From NCBI RefSeq assembly GCF_003583365.1, contig NZ_QXED01000004.1:496001-560000 (forward strand): a stretch of 64,000 nucleotides of DNA, given 5' to 3'. The stretch is from Fibrisoma montanum (GTDB lineage Bacteria > Bacteroidota > Bacteroidia > Cytophagales > Spirosomataceae). The translations under genes and the position numbers were made by a program. The number at the start of each line of letters is the position of its first letter. Within the stretch, counting starts at the first letter, position 1. Below, one piece after another: positions 36,701 through 44,172 of this stretch. The notes beneath the pieces were generated by a model that was not told where the DNA came from, did not search any database, and saw nothing but the letters and a program-made list of their open reading frames with translations.

Positions 36701-37754
36701 TACCCACCAGCCCCAGCATAAGCCCCTGTAGCGTCTGGCCGGCATAAAGCGTATCCTGCACCGGGTCCTGAATGGCCAGCAGCGTCAGCACCGACAAGCC
36801 GGTCAGCAGCATCAGGACGGCCAGCAGCAGCGGATCAGGCTGAAACGAACGTAGCGTCCAGAACCCATACACCGCCCAGAACGATCCAAGAAACAACGCT
36901 ACGATGCCCCAGAAGAGCCAGGTGAACGAAGCCGGAGTCCGGACGCTAAACGCATGATCGGTTTTGAGCTGGCTGTACGTCACCGAGCCGATGAGCCGCA
37001 ACCGGTGCGGTCGGCCTTCGAAGGTATACGACTGATCGCTGGACAGACGGCTCGTACCTTTCCGGCTGCCGAACTCCAGTCCAGGCTTTAGCGGCACTAC
37101 GCTGTAGGCTGCGTCTTCGATCAGGCCGGAGAACGTAAACTGTCCATCGGCATCCGTGCGGGCGTATACGTAGCGGTCGGGTAGGGTATCGGGCCGGGCC
37201 GTGGCCGGGTGGCGTTTGAGTTGTACCAACACCCCATTCAGTGGCTGCTCGTCCCGCATGACCCGACCGGAGATAGATACCGTTCCGCTGCCAACCCGCA
37301 CGGTCGCAGCATACGGCCGGGGGTTGTTCAGCTCACGTCGGTACAAAGTCGAATCGAAACCCATTTGCTGCCGCGACAAGCGAAGCCGGTTTTGAAAATC
37401 CTCGCCCCCGATTGGACTGCGCCACGACACGGGAGCCAACACCGCAAACGCCCGTTTGTTGATGCTGCCGAGGTTGTCCAGCGAGCCGTTCTGAGCCAGC
37501 TTAACCGGCAGCGAATCGGCCACCAGTCTGGCATCGCGGACATCGGTGTAGTAATTACCCGCCGTAAGCAGCCGCTGGATAGCGGCTGATCGGACACCGG
37601 GTTCGAGGTTGAGGGCCTGGCCGCTGGCGTAGGCCTGTCGGGCCTGATTTAAGATGGGCACCAGGTTAATGTACAGCCGCCCGAAAAGCAGAAGCAGTAC
37701 CAGCGATGTGCCGAGCAGATACAGACGGGCAGGCGAAACGGAAGCAAGTGGCAT
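33777..37754 (-). CDS. RodA/FtsW glycosyltransferase fused to a class B penicillin-binding protein
   Basis: A single 1325-residue polypeptide carries both activities of a peptidoglycan synthase. Residues 1-30 are a membrane anchor. About 155-245 is a carboxypeptidase-regulatory-like beta domain (SISGRVMRDEQPLNGVLVQL, DADGQFTFSGL). About 275-745 is a polytopic SEDS core with FQPSEITKY (423-426 QPSE), AHTDMI (Asp632, the residue essential in RodA), Glu640-Glu641 and SVPFLSYG (to 712). A further helix at about 750-770 leads to the periplasmic transpeptidase. Its active-site motifs are Ser1040-x-x-Lys1043 (STVK), Ser1094-x-Asn1096 and Lys1258-Thr-Gly. In most bacteria RodA and PBP2 are separate partners. 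No stop or frameshift lies between the halves. Confidence 0.92.
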   Translation of the reverse strand: MPLASVSPARLYLLGTSLVLLLLFGRLYINLVPILNQARQAYASGQALNLEPGVRSAAIQRLLTAGNYYTDVRDARLVADSLPVKLAQNGSLDNLGSINKRAFAVLAPVSWRSPIGGEDFQNRLRLSRQQMGFDSTLYRRELNNPRPYAATVRVGSGTVSISGRVMRDEQPLNGVLVQLKRHPATARPDTLPDRYVYARTDADGQFTFSGLIEDAAYSVVPLKPGLEFGSRKGTSRLSSDQSYTFEGRPHRLRLIGSVTYSQLKTDHAFSVRTPASFTWLFWGIVALFLGSFWAVYGFWTLRSFQPDPLLLAVLMLLTGLSVLTLLAIQDPVQDTLYAGQTLQGLMLGLVGMTILSQMNVGRFYTLWQYDWLFAFRNRASVRLSGWTWLVLAIGLAALTLLIGSGPEGSGVRVNLSLLGITFQPSEITKYLLLLFFAGFFAANEQHIRQLPDLRWRFVVSFGALAGAVFLMLLYLLLGDMGPALVVCFTFLLFYSIARGNLLLTLATGVGYGVALWLMPGWLATLVSLIAVIGFMLWRGDARSQTGAGWVALLAEAPIILLLVMAAFTFGDLLPFVGDRLAGRKAMWLSPWNNDVYGGDHLAHSFWTLSSGGWFGQGLGKGFANAMPAAHTDMILPSVGEELGGAGLASVFLLMGILLHRTFLHARRAGQPFSFFLVTGIAIATGVQFLIIAGGSIGLLPLTGISVPFLSYGKISLIINLTAMGAVFSVAHRPGQVTQREYLETHYDTVLMAGISGFLLGVLVLIGRLLPVVGWSGDDYIVRPARVVTRNGDPVYSYNPRIERLTRAIAAGTIYDRKGVVVAASSPETVSQQRTRLQQSGLDPQQINTLTRKRLQRYYPFGDQLFFWVGDLNTQLFWGQSNGYYAEATHLSELRGFNSRPRKSELVATDYRADRFSPSVQQTRTLSVYDYGELAPALRAGIDSREVERRKAQNRDLTLSVDAQLQVALQQALAQSEFRNKRLSVVVLDAASGDVLASALHPLPNLKTPEVMLLADRDRLKLPYLVTERDLGMTYPTAPGSTVKILTAMAAFNKLGERASSLSYPISCQEIIRRGTRESEPCGESVDMRKAIVRSSNVYFIRAANDNQLDNELADLYLATGMNIDFVGGYSFTNTHTKPERDRILDHWRDSSFVVRRKLYQSDRYPRRYRSEFSGLAWGQGQLSSTPASIARMAGAIANNGVMQPSRYVVSRAGKAQPIPAGQPLARQPDYAEQLREFMIEQSNAGGRSKISVARVAGKTGTPERIVLGEQQNDGWYVFFAPTPEGRSYTVACVRIELGESSAQAVQLANTVVAPILKQQGYLGSF

Positions 37755-37774
37755 ACGTAATAAACAAAGCGAGG

Positions 37775-39055
37775 TTAGTTCTCCGTACTGGTGGAGTCAG
37801 CAACCGCCGTTGAATCGCGGGCGGGCGCTGCGGTTGTATCGGGGGATACGACCGATTCTGATGGCTGTTCGGTTGAGTCGGTCGGCGTCGTTTCGTCGGA
37901 ATATGTGTCATAGGGGGCGGCCATCGTATCGGCAGCCGTTGTATCCAGCGTGTCTTCCACGACCGTCGGGGTGGAGCGAGCCGCTGACTGAGCGGGTTTT
38001 CGTTGTTTCAGGTAATACATACCAAACCCGATCAGCAGGCCAACGGCTACGATGAAGGCAATCCAGCCACCTGTTCCGCTGGATCGGCGGGGTGGTTCAT
38101 CTTCCGTTGCCGGCTCAGCATAACCGGGGGTTTGCGATCCGGCGACCGGTGCCGCCATCGTCTGAGCACGGGGCACCGCTGGGGCCGGGCGGGTACCCGC
38201 CCGGCCGGCCTGCAACTGTTCCACACTGGCCTGCCCCAGCAACACGGTCAATTCGCTGACGTCGCTTAATCGCTCGGCCGGATCTTTGACCAGCATCCAG
38301 TTGACGAGCGTATTCAAGCTCGGGGGGAGGGGTTGCCCGGACGGCAGCAACAGCGCAGGGGGTGGGGTTCGCAGCACCTGCGTCATGAACGTAGCAATCC
38401 CGGCGGTGTCGGTCATGGCAAACGGTACCCGGCCGGTCAGGCATTCATACAGCACCACGCCCAGCGAATAATAATCCGTAGCCACTCCCACGCCCCGGGG
38501 GTTATCGAACTGCTCGGGCGACGCGTATTCGTACGTCAGCAGGGATTGTCCCGTCAGCGTTTGCGACTGTTCCCGCAGACGGGCCACGCCGAAATCGGTC
38601 AGCAGAAAATGCAGTTCGCCACTGGCCAGCGGGCGATACAAAATGTTTTCCGGCTTGATGTCGCGGTGAAGGATGCCCTCCGGATGAATGGCTTTGAACG
38701 CACTCGCCATTTGCTGACCCAGCCGGAGTACCGTTGGTACGTCCAGCGCACCCTGTCGGATCAGCGACCGCAGATCGCCCCCTTCTACCCACTCCATCAC
38801 GATAAACGGCAGGGGCATGTCCAGTTGCACCTCCCGGACCTTTACGACGTTCGGATGGCGGATACTGGTCATAATGGCTGATTCCTGTTGAAATCGCCGG
38901 AGCGTGTCGGCGTCGGTACCCAGCGTAAAATGCTTGATCGCCACCAGATCGCCCGTTGCTACGTGGCGGGCCTTCAGCACACGAGCGTTTGAGCGACCCA
39001 GTTCGCCCAGAATTTCATAGCCCGGAAAGTGCGTGTTGACGCTAACGGTTGGCAT
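37775..39055 (-). CDS. Transmembrane Ser/Thr protein kinase (distal of tandem pair)
   Basis: A 426-residue Hanks-type kinase. Catalytic Lys41 (VAIKHF), HRD at 130-132 (ILHRDIKPENIL), DFG at 154-156 and the APE-like EYASPEQF are all present. The glycine loop reads LGELGRSNARVLKA, with Ala where the third Gly normally stands. After the kinase domain (to about 275), a Pro/Ala linker leads to one membrane helix at about 331-349. A short Asp/Ser/Thr-rich tail of about 75 residues outside the membrane follows, with no PASTA repeat. It lies 15 bases after its paralogue and 20 bases before the RodA-PBP gene. Likely targets are the synthase and FHA proteins, by analogy. Confidence 0.92.
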   Translation of the reverse strand: MPTVSVNTHFPGYEILGELGRSNARVLKARHVATGDLVAIKHFTLGTDADTLRRFQQESAIMTSIRHPNVVKVREVQLDMPLPFIVMEWVEGGDLRSLIRQGALDVPTVLRLGQQMASAFKAIHPEGILHRDIKPENILYRPLASGELHFLLTDFGVARLREQSQTLTGQSLLTYEYASPEQFDNPRGVGVATDYYSLGVVLYECLTGRVPFAMTDTAGIATFMTQVLRTPPPALLLPSGQPLPPSLNTLVNWMLVKDPAERLSDVSELTVLLGQASVEQLQAGRAGTRPAPAVPRAQTMAAPVAGSQTPGYAEPATEDEPPRRSSGTGGWIAFIVAVGLLIGFGMYYLKQRKPAQSAARSTPTVVEDTLDTTAADTMAAPYDTYSDETTPTDSTEQPSESVVSPDTTAAPARDSTAVADSTSTEN

Positions 39056-39069
39056 CGGCAGAGGTTGGT

Positions 39070-40674
39070 TTATAGCGTTGAGTCAGCAGATAAAGCCGTG
39101 TCGGTCGCTACCGAATCGGTCGACAGTACGTCGGGTGGCAGGTCGTACTTCAGCACGCGACAGGTGATTCGGGTGCCCCGGTCGCTGTCGGGTGCCGGCT
39201 TGCTCATGATCGCATCCGGTCCGACGTTCATGAAAAAGATCTTTTCCGTTTTGTACGTGTCTCCGTTGTCTTTGATGTATTTCACCTGAACGGCCACGGC
39301 GGGGAATGTGATGCCGCTTGGGTTGTTCAGGGTGATTTCTACGTCCCGGATGCCGCCCAGGAAAACCGCCCGGTAGTTGGATACCTCTGCCCGGAGATTC
39401 CGCCCGGCTGCGATGGCTTCCCGCCGGAGTTTTTCCCGGCGTTGGCGTTCTTCGGCTTCGCGCTGCAATCGGAGGGCAACCGAATCGGCTTCTGCGCCGG
39501 AGGTTTCCGTGCCAGAAACGGTGCTATCGGCCGAACCCGTTATCAACTCGCCAAGCGACGGCGGCCCCGAGCCCGGATCAGAAGCTGTCTGATTGGCTAC
39601 AATATAATAGCCACCCGCGGCAACGGCCAAGGCCAGCAGTGTTAGTCCGATCCATTTGAAAGTGCCCCTGCCGGACGATGTTCGCGCCGAAGTGTGACGG
39701 GGAGCGGGCGAAACGTCGGCCGGCTCGGTTGGTGGCAGCGCGGCCGGTTGGGACGGTACGTCGACCGGCTGCGTTATGATCAGCGGGGTTGTGGGCCGGT
39801 TCGTAAACTGGCCGGTACGGCTGGCCTGCAGGTAATCAAGTTCGGCCTGTTTCAGCAGCCACGTTAACTCGTCGGCATCGCTCAGGCGTTCGGCCGGCTT
39901 TTTCAGGAGTAAGCCCTGGATCAGATCCACGAAGCGGCCAAGCGGCTGACCGTTGGCGGCTACGGTCAGGGCGGGTGGGGCATCGTTGAGGACTTTGTTC
40001 ATGAACGTAACGATACCCGACTGATCGCCCATCTGAAAGGGTACGCTGCCGTTCAGGCATTCAAACAGCACAACCCCGAGGGAGTAATAATCCGTGGCAA
40101 CGCCCACCCCGCGCGGGTCATTGAACTGCTCCGGCGATGCGTACTCGTAGGTCATCAGCGACTGGCCGGTCATGGTAGTCGATTGTTCGCGCAGGCGGGC
40201 CACGCCAAAGTCGGTGAGCAGGAAGTGCAGCTCACCACTGGGCAGCGGGCGATACAGGATGTTTTCCGGCTTAATGTCCCGGTGAATGATACCCTGCGGA
40301 TGGAACGCCCTGAAAGCACTGGCCATCTGCAGGCCGAGCCGGATGGTGGTCGGAATGTCCAGATGGCCGCCCGTTTTGATGAGGTTACGCAAACTACCCC
40401 CTTCGATCAACTCCATGACGATATACGGCAGATCGGCCTCCAGTTGCACCTCGCGGACTTTCACCACGTTCGGGTGGTTGATGCTGGTCATAATGGCCGA
40501 CTCCCGCTGAAACCGCCGGAGCGTATCCTCGTCGGTGTTCAGGGCAAAATGTTTAATGGCCACCAGATCGCCGGTGGCTATATGCCGGGCTTTGAGGATG
40601 CGGGCGTTGGAGCGCCCCAGTTCACTCAGCACTTCGTAACCCGGAAACTGGGCATTAAATCGGATCGTTGCCAT
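39070..40674 (-). CDS. Transmembrane Ser/Thr protein kinase (proximal of tandem pair)
   Basis: A 534-residue paralogue of the following gene; the kinase domains are near-identical over long stretches, which points to tandem duplication. Catalytic residues are Lys41, HRD 131-133 and DFG 155-157. The same atypical glycine loop is present (LSELGRSNARILKA). One membrane helix lies at about 340-360. The outer part is longer than in the paralogue: a charged coiled stretch (LRLQREAEERQRREKLRREA) leads to a beta-rich domain of about 100 residues with no family name that I know. Its ATG overlaps the phosphatase stop (TGATG), so kinase and phosphatase are made together. Confidence 0.92.
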   Translation of the reverse strand: MATIRFNAQFPGYEVLSELGRSNARILKARHIATGDLVAIKHFALNTDEDTLRRFQRESAIMTSINHPNVVKVREVQLEADLPYIVMELIEGGSLRNLIKTGGHLDIPTTIRLGLQMASAFRAFHPQGIIHRDIKPENILYRPLPSGELHFLLTDFGVARLREQSTTMTGQSLMTYEYASPEQFNDPRGVGVATDYYSLGVVLFECLNGSVPFQMGDQSGIVTFMNKVLNDAPPALTVAANGQPLGRFVDLIQGLLLKKPAERLSDADELTWLLKQAELDYLQASRTGQFTNRPTTPLIITQPVDVPSQPAALPPTEPADVSPAPRHTSARTSSGRGTFKWIGLTLLALAVAAGGYYIVANQTASDPGSGPPSLGELITGSADSTVSGTETSGAEADSVALRLQREAEERQRREKLRREAIAAGRNLRAEVSNYRAVFLGGIRDVEITLNNPSGITFPAVAVQVKYIKDNGDTYKTEKIFFMNVGPDAIMSKPAPDSDRGTRITCRVLKYDLPPDVLSTDSVATDTALSADSTL

Positions 40675-42125
40675 CAGGGGCGAGACATTGGTTTTGGCGG
40701 AACAGGCTGGGCCTGCGACGAAACAGACAGCACGGTGTTGCGGAACGTATCCTGCCGGATCACCGCATTAACGGGCCGCTCTACGTTGCGGAAGTAAACC
40801 TGCTTCAGTTGCAGTTTCACGTCGCTCGTGGTTTCAATACCCGTCCTGAATCCTTGTATAACCAGATTTTCCAGGTTTATGGTTCTCCCGTTGATAACGC
40901 GAAAGGCCACCCGCGATTGCGTCGTGTCGGTTGGAATAACCACGGTCAGCCGACTATCGCCCAAAACGGTCAGCAGCGAATCATTCAATACCAGGGGTTT
41001 AGCGAGCCGGATTGTGTCGGCGGTCAGCACGAGTCGATGGTCGGCGCTTCGGTAGGCGGTTTGCACCAGCGAATCCAGCGGCACGGAAGCCGGAACCATC
41101 GACGAAGCTGACGTACTCGACGGGGGGATTGTCAGGTCAGTCAGTTCGGTGTCCTCAATGGGTTGATCCCCCCGATCCGGCGTCTGGAACGAATACCAGG
41201 CAAAGGCCAGCAATCCAACGACCATGATCAGCCCCAGCAGCCACAGACCGGCGCGGCTACGTTTAGCCGGTTTTACGTCGGTGCCGGTAGTGGTGCGGCC
41301 GTTGGCGGTTACCGGCGTGGCTGGTTGGGTCAGGCTGGCCGCTGCCGGAGCTGCGACGGTTGCCGTACCCGGGCCGGTTCCGTTTCTGGCCAGTACGACC
41401 GTAACGTTATCGTTGCCGCCCTGTTCGTTGGCCAGCCGGATCAGTTCGCCAGCCTGTTCGTCCAGCGAACCCGATTGCCGCAGCACCGCCGTAATGTGGG
41501 CCTGCGTAATCATGTCGGTCAAGCCGTCGCTGCACAGCAGTAACTGATCGCCGGGCAAAAAATCGGTCTCGCCTGATTCCAGAAAGTCGGGATCATCGAT
41601 GCGGTGGTGTATAAGCCCTACCTCGCGCAGAATCTCGTTTCGGCGCGGATGCTGCATGGCTTCCGTCTCGGTCAGTTCGTTGGCGTCTTCCCGAATACCA
41701 ACCAGCGAGTGGTCGTGGGTGAGTTTTTCGAGCACGTCCTGCCGGAACCGATACAGGCGCGTGTCGCCCACATGAACAAAATAAAGCTTATTAGCCTGCG
41801 GGTCTGCAACGGCCACCGTCAGTACGCAGCACATCTGCGCCAGTTTGGGGGCCTGCTGCCGTTCTTCATTGATCTGGTTGTTGGCAAACACCACGGCCTC
41901 GCGCAGCATCGACAGCGGGTCGCCGTTGGGCGTACTCATGTAGCGTTCGATCGACTCGCGGGCAATGGCCGCGGCCCGGTCACCCCCGGCGTAGCCGCCT
42001 ACCCCGTCGATGACGGCCAGGAGCGCGCTGGAGTCGGACCAGATCGTGGTGCTGATAAACGTATCCTGATTGTCGGTTCGTCGCCGGCCGACGTCGGTTT
42101 TGCCCGTGAGTAAGATTGACTGCAT
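40674..42125 (-). CDS. Membrane-anchored PP2C-type Ser/Thr phosphatase
   Basis: A 483-residue protein phosphatase of the PPM family, expected to reverse the action of the two kinases. The catalytic domain (1 to about 247) has DVGRRRTDNQD (Asp21), VIDGVGGYAGG (Asp40), FVHVGDTRLYRF, LLLCSDGLTDMI (Asp200) and GGNDNVTVVL (Asp239), that is, all metal ligands. One membrane helix lies at about 291-313. An outer domain of 170 residues follows, with repeated short strands (INGRTINLENLVIQGFRTGI) like a small beta-helix. Actinobacterial PstP has the same catalytic-domain and single-helix layout. The gene is preceded by a 27-codon frame and a heptad repeat. Confidence 0.92.
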   Translation of the reverse strand: MQSILLTGKTDVGRRRTDNQDTFISTTIWSDSSALLAVIDGVGGYAGGDRAAAIARESIERYMSTPNGDPLSMLREAVVFANNQINEERQQAPKLAQMCCVLTVAVADPQANKLYFVHVGDTRLYRFRQDVLEKLTHDHSLVGIREDANELTETEAMQHPRRNEILREVGLIHHRIDDPDFLESGETDFLPGDQLLLCSDGLTDMITQAHITAVLRQSGSLDEQAGELIRLANEQGGNDNVTVVLARNGTGPGTATVAAPAAASLTQPATPVTANGRTTTGTDVKPAKRSRAGLWLLGLIMVVGLLAFAWYSFQTPDRGDQPIEDTELTDLTIPPSSTSASSMVPASVPLDSLVQTAYRSADHRLVLTADTIRLAKPLVLNDSLLTVLGDSRLTVVIPTDTTQSRVAFRVINGRTINLENLVIQGFRTGIETTSDVKLQLKQVYFRNVERPVNAVIRQDTFRNTVLSVSSQAQPVPPKPMSRP

Positions 42126-42188
42126 GCGTTGGAATGGGTTAAGGTTGAATGGTTTTCGGTTTGCTATTGGTACCGGCAGACCGTTGCG

Positions 42189-42244
42189 CCGAACCCCGAA
42201 ACCATGAACCGAAGACTGTAAACCGTATACCGTAAACTGAAATC
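42189..42244. repeat. Eight degenerate 7-bp repeats
   Basis: The stretch reads as eight consecutive heptads close to CGTAAAC (for example TGTAAAC, CGTATAC, CGTAAAC). It lies between the PP2C start and the end of the 27-codon frame, whose stop codon it touches. TTTTCGG heptads of the opposite sense occur about 40 bases away (42151-42165). Related heptads occur at 6888-6953 and 59695-59729. Confidence 0.6.
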
Positions 42245-42326
42245 ACCGGGGTAAGTCCCGAAAATGGCTGAACACCAGAAACAGCACAAACACCAGCAAA
42301 AGTAAAACGAGCAAAGAATCGATCAT
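42243..42326 (-). CDS. Candidate 27-residue single-helix membrane peptide
   Basis: A short frame of 28 codons begins at ATG 42326, 4 bases after the stop of the FHA-like gene, and ends TGA at 42243. The peptide starts MIDSLLVLLLLVFVLF and continues with LVFSH and a polar tail FRDLPR. It thus consists of one perfect membrane helix with a charged end, the usual make-up of small membrane regulators. Position inside the kinase/phosphatase/cell-wall operon and the tight spacing favour translation. Against it, the frame is short enough to arise by chance. No family is known to me. Confidence 0.5.
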   Translation of the reverse strand: MIDSLLVLLLLVFVLFLVFSHFRDLPR

Positions 42327-42330
42327 GAAT

Positions 42331-43350
42331 TTACCGGCTGCTTTGAAAACTGAGAGTTACCATGCTGTTGAGCAGAATCTGGGCTTTTTCCGGCAATTCA
42401 TACCAGACGGGATTGGCGGGTTCGCTCTTCGGAATCAGCTGCTCATTCACGCGGGTTTCGTTGCGGCTGAACGACGTGATCTGGAACGAGCCGGTCGATT
42501 CGTTGAACCGAATCCGGGCGTGCGGATTGGATACGTAGGCTGATTCGACCAGCAGGTAATTTGGAAAATGCTGATTCTCGGGCTCTTTCCGGGCAACAAC
42601 GATTTCCCGGTCGCGCATGACGTAGGTGTACTCCTGATTGGTTTCGGCAATGTAGTAATCGAGCTGCGCCAGTCCCTCGTTGAGGCTCCGCGGCAGGCTG
42701 GTGGGGTTCGCTTTGGTAACACCGGCTCCTACTACCGGTGCCCGGCTGGGAGACGCTGGGGGTGGTGGGGTACCGAAACTGAATTTGACCACGAATGCAC
42801 CCGGTTCGCGGAAGTCGATGTGCTGAAAGGCGTTCAGGTCAACATCCACTTTTTCGTAGCGGTTAGTTTGCTTGACCCGGCGCGTTACGTTCACTTTATC
42901 CGCAGGAGCCTGGGGCTGGGCCGTTCCGGTCAGAATGCCGGTCAGTGCGCCAATCACATGAATATCGGTTAGGTTGACCGGTTCACCACCGAATTCGCGG
43001 CCGGCCCCAAATTTGAAAAACCAGCTCGACGCTACCGGCGACACTTGTTCGTATTGACTGCGGTGCGATTCAATGACCATATTAAACGCCCGAACAGCCT
43101 CATTGACGATCACCGGAAAGGCATTCATCCGGTCTTCGTACGTATCGGGGTGCAGGATGATCAGGAAGTGGGCATTGAAGAGCATACTCGACCCGACCGA
43201 CTCCCGACCAATAGAATCCTCGAACGAGGCTACCAATTCGTCCAGAATACGTTTGTTGCTGACGGAAGGCGCCGATGCCGCTTCGTGATGGCTGGGCGGA
43301 ATAATCAGGCTGCTTAGTTTACCGAGCCAGCCGCCGGGTTGATTGGCCAT
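42331..43350 (-). CDS. FHA-like protein, first gene of the kinase/cell-wall cluster
   Basis: A 339-residue soluble protein with no close family by eye. Residues about 30-200 form an alpha/beta domain (LFNAHFLIILHPDTYEDRMN, FVVKFSFG). After a Pro/Ala linker, residues about 235-335 look like a divergent FHA domain. This has DREIVVARKEP, then AYVSNPHARIRFNESTGSFQI (Ser274 and His277 in the SxxH position) and ITSFSRNETRVNEQLI, where a canonical FHA has the NG turn. Two-part organisation (N-terminal domain plus C-terminal FHA) is also that of actinobacterial FhaA. The start is ATG 43350, since the longer frame begins with GTG and adds nine non-conserved residues. Confidence 0.65.
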   Translation of the reverse strand: MANQPGGWLGKLSSLIIPPSHHEAASAPSVSNKRILDELVASFEDSIGRESVGSSMLFNAHFLIILHPDTYEDRMNAFPVIVNEAVRAFNMVIESHRSQYEQVSPVASSWFFKFGAGREFGGEPVNLTDIHVIGALTGILTGTAQPQAPADKVNVTRRVKQTNRYEKVDVDLNAFQHIDFREPGAFVVKFSFGTPPPPASPSRAPVVGAGVTKANPTSLPRSLNEGLAQLDYYIAETNQEYTYVMRDREIVVARKEPENQHFPNYLLVESAYVSNPHARIRFNESTGSFQITSFSRNETRVNEQLIPKSEPANPVWYELPEKAQILLNSMVTLSFQSSR

Positions 43351-43450
43351 GTGCAGATCGTTTTGTGAGGATAACACCCCTATAAACGATGCTGCCGCAA
43401 ATTTCTTTTGAGTGGTCGCCGGCTTTTAGGGAGAACCAGCGCATTGTAGC

Positions 43451-43490
43451 AAAAAACGGCCGATCCGCAGTATCGAATCGGCCGTTTTTT
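43451..43490 (-). terminator. Intrinsic terminator after the GMC subunit 3 gene
   Basis: A 14-bp perfect stem (43451-43464 with 43477-43490) around a 12-base loop. It ends in six T on the minus strand, 18 bases past the stop. It separates the GMC pair from the kinase cluster downstream. Confidence 0.9.
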
Positions 43491-43507
43491 AATTAATAAA
43501 GTTTGGT

Positions 43508-44149
43508 TTATTTCCGGGCTTCTTCCGCCTTTGACGGTTCGTAACTCAGACCATACTGTTTCAGTACGTCGTCGGGCACGCCGTTCCACTGGTTCGGTAC
43601 GTTGCCCATGTAGCCCAGGTCTTCGATGCCCATCTTACTGGTGTAAAAACCAGTCATAACCAGGTTGCGCAGCTGCGAGAAAAAGGCCGCGCCCTGCGTC
43701 ATGTCCGGGGCTACTTTGCTCGGGAAGGCGATCTGGTCAACCAGTTCGATCTGCTGGGCTTTCGTACACTGCGCAAACGGTTTCCCGTAGCGCTTCGTGC
43801 AGACGTTGTCGATCCAGCGCAGTCCGCCACGCATGGGCGTCTGGCTACGTGGCTGGTCTTTCATCATAAATTCGATGAAGGCCGGCACACCCGCCTGCGA
43901 CGCACTACCCGAACGAGTATCAGCCGGGATGATGATGTCCGACAGTACCGTAACAGTCTGTAGTTCGTGGGGGGTGAAAAACTTCTCGGCGTTCAGCCTG
44001 GCATCCCGTTCAGCTTCTTCCTTGAGCCGTCCTCCCGGAATTTTAATGGGCGGTTTGGGAGCTGGTTCCGGAACCGCGGCCTCGGCCGGCCCAACGGCCA
44101 GCCCCAGCGAACTGATTGATATGGCTTTGAGGGAATCTCTGCGTTTCAT
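43508..44149 (-). CDS. Gluconate 2-dehydrogenase subunit 3 family protein
   Basis: A 213-residue exported protein, the small subunit that accompanies membrane-bound GMC dehydrogenases. It has a Tat-like leader (MKRRDSLKAISISSLGLAVG). The family core has FFTPHELQTVTVLSDIIIPADTRSGSASQAGVPAFIEFM, with the conserved LxxIIPxD segment. The end is GYMGNVPNQWNGVPDDVLKQYGL. It follows the GMC oxidoreductase by about 100 bp, with a 32-bp inverted repeat in between. In known enzymes this subunit helps export the flavoprotein through the Tat system. The third subunit, a cytochrome c, is missing here. Confidence 0.88.
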   Translation of the reverse strand: MKRRDSLKAISISSLGLAVGPAEAAVPEPAPKPPIKIPGGRLKEEAERDARLNAEKFFTPHELQTVTVLSDIIIPADTRSGSASQAGVPAFIEFMMKDQPRSQTPMRGGLRWIDNVCTKRYGKPFAQCTKAQQIELVDQIAFPSKVAPDMTQGAAFFSQLRNLVMTGFYTSKMGIEDLGYMGNVPNQWNGVPDDVLKQYGLSYEPSKAEEARK

Positions 44150-44172
44150 TGGATTTCAAGTTTCTTGGCGTC

